In this document: in pieces, positions 48,834 through 55,857 of the stretch | Layout: every line of letters starts with the position of its first letter | How positions within the stretch are numbered: position 1 is the first letter of the stretch | Notes under the pieces: model-generated | What the model was told of the DNA's origin: nothing | Database searches by the model: none | Seen by the model: only the letters and a program-made list of their open reading frames with translations | NCBI GenBank assembly: GCA_964388955.1 | Contig: CAYMCO010000016.1 | Span: forward strand, 44,770-108,769 | From: CAYMCO01 sp964388955 | GTDB lineage: Bacteria; Chloroflexota; Anaerolineae; Anaerolineales; E44-bin32 | Direction: 5' to 3' | Length of the DNA stretch: 64,000 bases | Made by a program: the position numbers and the translations under genes

Positions 48834-50060
48834 TCAGTCCAACAGCCAGTACGAGACGGTGTCCACCGACACCCGGAAGCCGGCCGTCTCCGCGGATCCA
48901 ATAAACAGCCCGAAGCGGCCCTTGGGGAACTCGTCGTCGCTGACCGTGGCGAGCAGCTTGCCGTTGGCGTATAGCTTGAAGGTATCTCCCTCTGCCCAGA
49001 TTCCCATGCGATTGGTCTGGTCGGGCCCGGATTTGATGGATGGCGAAACCGTCCAGTCTTTCAGGGAGGTGTACTCCCCATCCCAGCGGTAGATGCGGTA
49101 CCGGCCATTGCATGAGAAGGCATATACATACCCGTTATCGACATCCGGGGCGCGGACCAGCACTCCGTAGCGGTCCAGACCGCCGCAACTCGGCCCCGTA
49201 GTGACTTTGATCTCCAGGTAGAAATCGGTAAGTTGAGGGGCAGTCGCCAGCCCCCAGTAGTCGCTGGTGGGCTTCACCAGGGCCGTCATCACCATGGCGC
49301 CGTTCTTGACCTCGAATTCGTGTTCATCGGTCTCGAACTGGAACCAATTGGCGGCGTTGTCGAAGTTGTCCCGCCAATCCGGCGCCCCCAAATCCGGAAG
49401 GTCGCCGCCGTCAGCGGAGGGTTCTCCGACCACGATCTGGACGAAGAAGGGTCGATCCGCGCTGGAGCCCAGTCCAAAAGTCTCTCCGTCCGGATTGCGC
49501 AGCATCCAGTCCCCGCGATAGGTGCCCGTGGCGCTGGGGGCCACCAACTGTACGGAGAGATCGACGGTCTGGCCGGGGTTGACGGAGCCCGACAGCGGGA
49601 CGGAATCCGGCCCCTTCATCTTGCGCCCATCCACGAAGACCAATGAGTATGCGCTGGTCCACGCACAGGTCCCCGCGTTTCGCAGCCTCCAGGTCTTGGT
49701 GAAGGAATCCCCCGGGTCGAACACGGTGTCATCGGGGACGGTGACGTCCGCCACGAATTCAGCCTTGTCGCAGTCCTCTTCGCCCGGTGTGGCGGTGGTT
49801 GTTCCGGTGGGGACGGCGGTGACCATCTCCGTGGGCGCTTGGGTGGGTGGCTCGGCGGTGGGCGCCTGAGTCGGCAGGGGGATGGTGGGGACGGCGGTTG
49901 ACGCCTGAGTCTGGACTACCGACACCGTAGCGGCAATCCGTGTGGATGCCAGATCCGGCGTCTCCGGCTCCGGCGCGGGAAGATTACAGGCCGCGAGCGC
50001 CAGCCCAAAGGAAAGTGCCAGAACGGCGAGGGATGATTGTGGAAGGCATCGGAACTTCAT
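48834..50060 (-). CDS. Lipoprotein with NBR1-type Ig-like domain and laminin-G-like domain
   Basis: 408 residues from the ATG at 50060 (GGAGGAGG upstream). Lipobox Leu-Ala-Ala-Cys near residue 25, then a Thr/Pro/Ala linker to about 95. An Ig-like NBR1 domain (about 100-205) has 'FTKTWRLRNAGTCAWTSAYSLVFVDG' and 'GTYRGDWMLRNPDGETFG', both typical. The C-terminal part (about 225-405) resembles a concanavalin-like lectin/glucanase jelly roll (VLVRAPDVDNGYVYAF, RMGIWAEGDTFKLYANG, GRFGLFIGSAET). A surface binding role is likely. Confidence 0.85.
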   Translation of the reverse strand: MKFRCLPQSSLAVLALSFGLALAACNLPAPEPETPDLASTRIAATVSVVQTQASTAVPTIPLPTQAPTAEPPTQAPTEMVTAVPTGTTTATPGEEDCDKAEFVADVTVPDDTVFDPGDSFTKTWRLRNAGTCAWTSAYSLVFVDGRKMKGPDSVPLSGSVNPGQTVDLSVQLVAPSATGTYRGDWMLRNPDGETFGLGSSADRPFFVQIVVGEPSADGGDLPDLGAPDWRDNFDNAANWFQFETDEHEFEVKNGAMVMTALVKPTSDYWGLATAPQLTDFYLEIKVTTGPSCGGLDRYGVLVRAPDVDNGYVYAFSCNGRYRIYRWDGEYTSLKDWTVSPSIKSGPDQTNRMGIWAEGDTFKLYANGKLLATVSDDEFPKGRFGLFIGSAETAGFRVSVDTVSYWLLD

Positions 50061-50303
50061 GGGAAACCTCCTCCCGGTGCGGTCACGGGGCCAGATCCAG
50101 GATCGGCCGTGTCTCCGGCGGAGGGTGATCAGCGAAGCCGAGGGGCCCTTCGCCCGGGAAACTCGCTCCAGACTCGATGGCCATTCATTATAGACGAGGA
50201 ACTGGGCCGGCCAAAACCCCGTTTGGCTCAATGCCCTTCGGTGCTGGGAGCGACCGAATGGGGAAAATCGGGCCCGCGGGATCGGCACTTTTCCGCCCGG
50301 ACC

Positions 50304-50846
50304 CTAATATAGCGCACCCCTCTTCACCTCGGCCAAAGCCTTCCCGGTCATCTCCCCCAGGGCCGGAGGCTTCAAATTCTTGGCATACATCATCAAGTCA
50401 TCGCCGGGCGCGTAGAAGTCATGCACCGTCGCCTCGAGGCGGTAGCCGCTGCCAGCGTACAGGCTGCGCGCGGCGGCGTAGCCATCAGCGCTCGAGGTTT
50501 CCACGAGCAGCAGGCGCCCCCCCAGGTCTCGTATCCGCCTCTCTGTCTCGGATAGCAGTAGATGGGCGACGCCCCGCCCCCGAGCGCCCGGTTCCACGGC
50601 GATCCAATATAGATCGAAAGTCCCCTGGGTGAGCGGATGGGGGCCGAAGCAGGCGTAAGCCACCACCGGCCCGGTCCCATCCCTACAGACAAGGAAAGAG
50701 TAGCCGCTGCCCGTGGGGTCAGCCTGGTACTCTCGCCAGATCTCCTCGAGGCACTGCACCTCCACCGGGTTGAAGACCCCGGCGCTAGCTGTTACCCCGA
50801 TGATCGCTCTTCCATCCTCGGGACTCGGGGATCCGAGGTTCCACAT
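50304..50846 (-). CDS. GNAT N-acetyltransferase, last gene of the kamA operon
   Basis: 180 residues from the ATG at 50846 (GGAGGCGG upstream), which lies 60 bases inside the preceding ligase frame. Acetyl-CoA motif A is 'LYWIAVEPGARGRGVAHLLLSETERRI' near residue 100-125, with the Arg-Gly-x-Gly loop; motif B is 'AARSLYAGSGYRLEATVHDFY' near 145-165. It transfers an acetyl group, most probably to an amine. Given the operon partners, a beta-lysine or beta-lysyl peptide amino group is the plausible acceptor. It is shorter than and not closely like AblB, the known beta-lysine acetyltransferase. Confidence 0.82.
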   Translation of the reverse strand: MWNLGSPSPEDGRAIIGVTASAGVFNPVEVQCLEEIWREYQADPTGSGYSFLVCRDGTGPVVAYACFGPHPLTQGTFDLYWIAVEPGARGRGVAHLLLSETERRIRDLGGRLLLVETSSADGYAAARSLYAGSGYRLEATVHDFYAPGDDLMMYAKNLKPPALGEMTGKALAEVKRGALY

Positions 50847-51864
50847 GAAACCGCCTCCAGGCCAATTCCAAGATTCTGAGCGCCATCTGCGGATAGGTGA
50901 GCCCTTCGGCACGCGCCGCTCGGTAGAAACCAGCATCCGGTGACAGGTCCGGATTGCAATTCACCTCGACCACAAATGGGATACGCGCCTCGCTCAGGCG
51001 CATATCGACCCGCGCATATCCCCGGCAGCCGATGGCATGCCAGGCGCGCAGCGCCGTATGTCGGATTCGCGCGGCCAATTCGTGATCGACCTCCGCCGGG
51101 CAGACCACGGGGGTATGGTTGTACTCGAAGCTGTCCGGCTCCCATTTGGCGGCGAAGGAGACGATTCGCGCATGGGGATCGGATACGGCGCTGAAATCGA
51201 TCTCCGCCAAAGGGAGCGTCCGTGGCGGGTCTCCCCACAGGGAGATGTTCAATTCACGGCCGTACACGAATTCCTCCACAAGCGCCGACTGGCGGTAGCA
51301 GCGCAGGAGGTAATCCACCCGATCCCACAGCTCACAAGGGCAATGCACCACTGCCTGAGGGCCCACGCCCAAGCTCGCGTCCTCCGCGACCGGTTTCACA
51401 ATCAGCGGGAAGGATAACGCAGAACTCTGCGAATCTATCTCATCCGGGTGGCGGAGCAGTCGCCAGGCCGGTGTGGGCAATCCCTGTGCAGCCAGCGCCA
51501 CTTTGCCCCGGGCCTTATTCACGGACCGGGCAATCGCCTCCCCGGAGGAGCCCGTGAAGCAATACCCCATCGCTTCCAGGGCCCAGGCGATGCGGGCCTC
51601 CTCAAACAGGCGGCCGGCCAATCCCTCTCCCAGGTTGAAAACCGTCCATCGGTGTGGAGGATAGGGGTGCAAAGCGCTCTCCACATCATCTCGCATGGGC
51701 AACAACTCCACCCGCAGCCCACTGCCTGTCAGGGCTGCCCCGATGGATTCCGCACAGGCGATCACACCCTGCTCCGCCAGCAGATCCTGCGGCTCCCCCT
51801 TAGTCAAGTTCCCATCGACGTTGAACAACACAACGACGTCGCCGGGTGCTTCGGAGCGGTTCAT
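50785..51864 (-). CDS. ATP-grasp ligase, D-Ala-D-Ala-ligase-like (second copy)
   Basis: 359 residues from the ATG at 51864, which overlaps the stop of the preceding ligase (ATGA). It keeps the ligase layout: 'FNLGEGLAGRLFEEARIAWALEAMG' near residue 75-100, 'GSSGEAIARSVNKARGKVAL' near 105-125, the ATP-binding Lys of 'PLIVKPVAEDASLGV' near 155, and metal-binding 'PFVVEVNCNPDLSPDAGFYRAARAEG' near 305-330. It diverges from true Ddl in the Ser-Glu-Gly loop (Glu-Asp-Ala-Ser-Leu-Gly). A peptide or amide bond-forming role is inferred. Paralogue of the gene upstream. Confidence 0.82.
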   Translation of the reverse strand: MNRSEAPGDVVVLFNVDGNLTKGEPQDLLAEQGVIACAESIGAALTGSGLRVELLPMRDDVESALHPYPPHRWTVFNLGEGLAGRLFEEARIAWALEAMGYCFTGSSGEAIARSVNKARGKVALAAQGLPTPAWRLLRHPDEIDSQSSALSFPLIVKPVAEDASLGVGPQAVVHCPCELWDRVDYLLRCYRQSALVEEFVYGRELNISLWGDPPRTLPLAEIDFSAVSDPHARIVSFAAKWEPDSFEYNHTPVVCPAEVDHELAARIRHTALRAWHAIGCRGYARVDMRLSEARIPFVVEVNCNPDLSPDAGFYRAARAEGLTYPQMALRILELAWRRFHVEPRIPESRGWKSDHRGNS

Positions 51865-53015
51865 GGTCGGCCAGCCGCGGGGCGCGTCCAGAGGGCCTCC
51901 ATTTCCGCTTGAAGTTCCCGGCCGTCGCCACCCCGCCTTCCCAGGCGAAGCCCACCTCGCTGACCCCGCCCGGTGTGTCGCTCCCAGGCCAGTGCGAGGA
52001 TGTCGTTGATCAATTCGAAATAGGACATGCCCTCGGCGCGCGCCATGATGCACAAGTCGCTCGCCACGGGGTTCAACCCCGGAAGCGTGTTGATCTCAAT
52101 CAGATAGGGCCCCCCGTCAGCGCCCAGCCGAAAATCGACTCGGCCCAAGTCCAGCGCCCCAATCGCGTCAAACGCCCGCACCGCCAGGTTCCCCATCCGC
52201 CGCTCCAGGCCGGGAGGAATGTCAGCCGGGCAGGAATATTCCGGGGCACCCGCCTCGCCCGGCTTGAGCGCCTTTGACGCGGCGTTGTAGGCGCCTCTAC
52301 CGGCGCCGACCCGCGCGTCGATCTCCAATACCGGGAAGAGATGATACCCCTGGGCGTTGTAGCGACTGCTCCGACGCCTCCATCGCCCAGCGGGACGGTT
52401 GCCGATAACTCCCACGGTGAACTCCCGCCCGGGCAGGTACCCCTCCGCAAGAGCGGGCTGTCTGTACGACTCGATCACCCATTTCACTTGCGACCTCAGC
52501 TCCCCTTCGTCCTGCACGGTGGACCGGTCGTTGATGCCCATGCCGGTGCCCTCGCTCAACGGCTTGACAAACAGGGGGAAAGGGAGACGCGGGTCCAGCC
52601 GTTCGTTTCCCGTGCTGAAGACCTGGAACGGTGGGGTGGGAAGGCCGCAGTCGCGCCAAATGCGCTTGGTCGCCGCCTTGTCCAGCGATATCGCATGGGC
52701 GAGCACGCTTGAGCCCGTATAGGGGATGCCCAGCATCTCGAGCAGAGCGGGCACCTGTGCTTCGCGCGCTTCGCCGCGCAGGCCCTCCGCGATGTTGAAA
52801 CAAATGTCTGGCGCATACCGGCGCACGCTGTCCAACATGCTTTCATCGGCCTCCAGGCGGATGACTCCGTGTCCCGCCCCGGCCAGCGCCGTTTCCATGG
52901 CATCGATTGTCTCTGGGGAGTCGTATTCGGCCAAGGCGTCTGCCGGGGCGCCCGGAGCCGGGCGGACGTTCTGTCTCAGGTTGAAGGTCAACCCGACCAG
53001 GAGTGATTCGCTCAT
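51861..53015 (-). CDS. ATP-grasp ligase, D-Ala-D-Ala-ligase-like (first copy)
   Basis: 384 residues; its ATG overlaps the kamA stop (ATGA). Domains follow the D-Ala-D-Ala ligase plan: 'CFNIAEGLRGEAREAQVPALLEMLGIPYTGSS' near 70-100, 'LFVKPLSEGTGMGI' near 150 with the ATP-site Lys and Gly loop, and 'PYLIEINTLPGLNPVASDLCIMARAEG' near 300-325 with Glu and Asn metal ligands. It is about 60-70 residues longer than typical DdlB, with a basic C terminus (residues about 350-384). No mur or cell-division genes are nearby, and true Ddl is normally single copy, so a biosynthetic amino-acid ligase is more likely than peptidoglycan work. Confidence 0.83.
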   Translation of the reverse strand: MSESLLVGLTFNLRQNVRPAPGAPADALAEYDSPETIDAMETALAGAGHGVIRLEADESMLDSVRRYAPDICFNIAEGLRGEAREAQVPALLEMLGIPYTGSSVLAHAISLDKAATKRIWRDCGLPTPPFQVFSTGNERLDPRLPFPLFVKPLSEGTGMGINDRSTVQDEGELRSQVKWVIESYRQPALAEGYLPGREFTVGVIGNRPAGRWRRRSSRYNAQGYHLFPVLEIDARVGAGRGAYNAASKALKPGEAGAPEYSCPADIPPGLERRMGNLAVRAFDAIGALDLGRVDFRLGADGGPYLIEINTLPGLNPVASDLCIMARAEGMSYFELINDILALAWERHTGRGQRGGLRLGRRGGDGRELQAEMEALWTRPAAGRP

Positions 53016-54586
53016 CTCGCCCCCCCCGCAGAGCGCCCCTTCCGCTTGGGCCTCGACGCGCCAGCCGCGCCTTGAGCCATTTCAGCGCCAGACCGGGTGG
53101 ACGCCAGGCTGTGGCCATTCTTGCGTCCGTTCCGTTGGAATCCGCTGCCGGTGGATGGTGGCTCAGGGATGGGGGCCGGGGACCTTCGATGCACTTCTCC
53201 CCAGCCCTCCGGCTGGATTGTCAGCGTTTCGCCGGCCAGCAGCCCAGCGATGCCCGCCTGATCAGGGTTGCTCCCGCGGCTCTGGCAGTAGCTGCAGATC
53301 GCCGGATCATGCGCCTGGTAGTCGGCCGGCTGGGTATAGGTGGTGATAAAGCCTTCGTAGTTGCGCAGGATCACCCGCTTCTCCGACATGCTGAGCAGAT
53401 ACTGCGGCAGCAGCGGCACCTTGCCTCCACCCTCCGGCGCGTCGATCACATAAGTGGGGATGGCATAGCCTGAGGTATGCCCGCGCAGCGCCTCCATGAT
53501 TTCGATGCCTTTGGCGACCGGCGTGCGGAAATGCCCCGCGCCATGCACCAAGTCGCATTGGTAGAGATAGTAGGGGCGCACCCGGTTGCGGACCAGCCGA
53601 TGGACGAGATCCAGAATGATGTTCGGGCAGTCGTTGATGCCCGCCATGAGCACCGTCTGGCTGCCCAGGGGAATCCCGGCGTCCGTAAGGCGAGCCAGAG
53701 CAGCTTCGACCGGCGGCGTGATCTCCTTGGGATGGTTGAAGTGGATGTTCATCCACAGCGGGTGAAAGCGGCGCAGCATCTCCGTCAGCTCCGGGGTGAC
53801 GCGCTGCGGGAGGAATACGGGCACCCGCGTCCCAAGACGGATGATCTCCACGTGAGGGATGGCCCGCAGCCGTTCCAGCAGGCTCTCGAGCAGGCGCGCG
53901 GGGAGCGTCAGCGGGTCGCCGCCGGACAGCAACACGTCCCGGATGGTGGGGGTGGCTGCGATATATGCCAACTGGGCTTCGTGGTCGCGGGTGTTGAACT
54001 GGGCATGAGGGTCACCCACGATGCGACTCCGGGTGCAGAAGCGGCAGTAGCTCGCACACTGGGTGGTCACCAGCATCAACACGCGATCGGGATAGCGGTG
54101 CACCAGCCCGGGGGCAGGTGAATGCGCGTCCTCGGCCAGCGAATCGCGCATCTCGGCTTCAAAAGGGGTGATTTCTCGATCCGTGGGGATGACCTGCCGC
54201 CGGATGGGGCAGGAGGGGTCTTCGGGGTCCATCAAGCTCGCGAAATAGGGCGTGACATCGACCCGGAATCGACCCTCTGCGGACAGCCCGGCGACCTCCT
54301 CCGCGGTGAGGCGGATGACCTGCCCGAGCTCTTCAATTGTGTTCAATCGATGGGATATCTGCCAGCGCCAGTCGTCCCACTGGGATGGCGTCACATCACG
54401 CCACGGGTGGGGGGGCGCGTACTTACCGGGGGGTTCTTCGGTCTCCGAGACGGTTTCCTGCTCCAGCATTTTCCCGACCAGTCCTTTCCAAGGATAAAGC
54501 CCCCTCCGTAGATGATCCGGAGAGAGCTCCCTTTTCTGCACCCAGCCCGAGTCCCGTGGGGCCGAGCCCAAGATCTCCTGCTTCAT
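53012..54586 (-). CDS. kamA: Lysine 2,3-aminomutase (radical SAM)
   Basis: 524 residues from the ATG at 54586. Radical SAM Cys 177, 181 and 184 (Cys-x3-Cys-x2-Cys) bind the 4Fe-4S cluster; PLP Lys 389 is in 'DAPEGGGKVP'; Asp 345 in 'YQCDL' and Asp 382 in 'VIDAP' match the two Asp that hold the substrate epsilon-amino group in the clostridial enzyme, at identical spacing. This favours lysine over glutamate. The C-terminal 'DPAICSYCQ' corresponds to the metal-binding Cys pair. Relative to the ~416-residue enzyme it has about 60 extra residues at the N terminus and a basic, low-complexity tail of about 55. It produces beta-lysine and heads the operon. Confidence 0.9.
   Translation of the reverse strand: MKQEILGSAPRDSGWVQKRELSPDHLRRGLYPWKGLVGKMLEQETVSETEEPPGKYAPPHPWRDVTPSQWDDWRWQISHRLNTIEELGQVIRLTAEEVAGLSAEGRFRVDVTPYFASLMDPEDPSCPIRRQVIPTDREITPFEAEMRDSLAEDAHSPAPGLVHRYPDRVLMLVTTQCASYCRFCTRSRIVGDPHAQFNTRDHEAQLAYIAATPTIRDVLLSGGDPLTLPARLLESLLERLRAIPHVEIIRLGTRVPVFLPQRVTPELTEMLRRFHPLWMNIHFNHPKEITPPVEAALARLTDAGIPLGSQTVLMAGINDCPNIILDLVHRLVRNRVRPYYLYQCDLVHGAGHFRTPVAKGIEIMEALRGHTSGYAIPTYVIDAPEGGGKVPLLPQYLLSMSEKRVILRNYEGFITTYTQPADYQAHDPAICSYCQSRGSNPDQAGIAGLLAGETLTIQPEGWGEVHRRSPAPIPEPPSTGSGFQRNGRKNGHSLASTRSGAEMAQGAAGASRPKRKGRSAGGAR
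53020..53027 (-). repeat. Eight-base G tract near the kamA stop codon
   Basis: Eight consecutive G on the coding strand lie just before the kamA stop and the overlapping start of the first ligase. Slippage there would change only the last few KamA residues but would alter the coupling of the two genes. Confidence 0.4.
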
Positions 54587-54801
54587 GTATATCTTCCAGG
54601 TGCGCGAAAGATGTGCAAAAGGGATGTGAAGTGAGTGCAAATCACCGTGCACCATCGCTGGCCCCCATTTTCCCCTGCAATTTGCCGCCGCAGTGGGTAT
54701 ACTCACTGAACGGCGCGCCAAGCCGTTCCGGAACGTCGAGGCGGCCGGGAGACCTATCCGGCCGCCCTCGTCAGCTCGGATAGGATCGGAGAGCGGAGGC
54801 C

Positions 54802-55857
54802 ATGAAGATCGCGATTGTCGCCCCACCCTGGATACGGATCCCGCCGGAGAAATATGGGGGGATTGAGGTGCTCATCAGTTTGCTCGCTGACGGGCTGGTG
54901 GACAAGGGCCATGAGGTGACCCTGTTCACCGTGGGCATCTCGAAGACCAAAGCCCACAAGCGGTCGTACTATGTCGGGGAGATGGTGGACTATTTGGATC
55001 GACCGCCGGCGGATTTTCTCAACGTGGCGCTGACACACACTCTGGCAGCCTATCTTGGAATCGCCAAGGGCGACTACGATATCGTGCATGATCACACCTG
55101 GAAGGAGGGGCTGTTGTGCGGGGCGTTCACCCGGATCCCGGTGCTGCATACGCTGCATGGTCCCTTCGATCAGGAGAACAAGGCCTTCTATAGTCTCATC
55201 AAGGAGTTTCCGGGCATCTACTATGCCTCCATCAGCGACTTCCAACGCCAGGGGCTGCCTGACTTGAACTACGTGGCAACCGTGTATAACAGCGTCGATC
55301 TGCCCCGATATCCCTTCCGGGCAGAGAAAGACGACTACCTCTTCTGGATCGGGCGCTTCAATGATGAGAAAGCGCCTCATTTGGCCGTCGAAGTCGCCCG
55401 CAGGCTTGGGGAGAAGATAATCTTGGCCGGGAAAGTCCGCGAGAAAGCCGAGCGGGACTATTTCGAGCGCCATATCGAGCCTTATCTGGGACCCCAGGTG
55501 GAATTTGTCGGAGAGGTCGGCCAGTGGAGTCAGGACAAGATGGACCTGCTCTCCCACGGCAAGGCGTATGTTTACCCGATCCAGTGGGATGAACCTTTCG
55601 GCATCACCATGATTGAGGCGATGGCCTGCGGCACCCCCGTGGTGACCTTCCGCAGGGGCTCGGCGCCGGAGGTTGTGGAAGACGGGGTGACCGGTTATGT
55701 CGTGGATACGATGGAGGAGTTCGAGGGAGCGTTGGGGGACCTGGATGCGATCGACCCACGGGACTGCCGGGCGCGAGTGGAACGCCTTTTCACTTCACAG
55801 GCGATGATCAACGGATATGAGGCCGCCTACGAGAGGATCTTGGAGGATTATTCGTGA
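54802..55857 (+). CDS. GT4-family glycosyltransferase
   Basis: 351 residues with GGAGG before the ATG. GT-B fold: an N-terminal Rossmann domain 'MKIAIVAPPWIRIPPEKYGGIE', a middle acceptor segment 'DIVHDHTWKEGLL' near 90-105, and a C-terminal donor domain with 'LFWIGRFNDEKAPHLAVEVARRL' near 185-205 and the Glu-x7-Glu motif 'DEPFGITMIEAMACGTPVV' near 260-280. Donor is probably a nucleotide sugar. It is translationally coupled (GTGA overlap) to a GH65 gene, so a shared glycan or disaccharide pathway is likely. Confidence 0.88.
   Translation: MKIAIVAPPWIRIPPEKYGGIEVLISLLADGLVDKGHEVTLFTVGISKTKAHKRSYYVGEMVDYLDRPPADFLNVALTHTLAAYLGIAKGDYDIVHDHTWKEGLLCGAFTRIPVLHTLHGPFDQENKAFYSLIKEFPGIYYASISDFQRQGLPDLNYVATVYNSVDLPRYPFRAEKDDYLFWIGRFNDEKAPHLAVEVARRLGEKIILAGKVREKAERDYFERHIEPYLGPQVEFVGEVGQWSQDKMDLLSHGKAYVYPIQWDEPFGITMIEAMACGTPVVTFRRGSAPEVVEDGVTGYVVDTMEEFEGALGDLDAIDPRDCRARVERLFTSQAMINGYEAAYERILEDYS

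Noticed and set aside
51861..53015. Housekeeping D-alanine-D-alanine ligase
   Set aside because: It is tandemly duplicated, longer than Ddl, coupled to kamA and GNAT, and no mur or division genes are near.
53012..54586. EpmB (EF-P lysyl-beta-aminomutase) or glutamate 2,3-aminomutase
   Set aside because: Both lysine-binding Asp residues are present and the length and C-terminal Cys pair match true lysine 2,3-aminomutase; no epmA or efp is adjacent.
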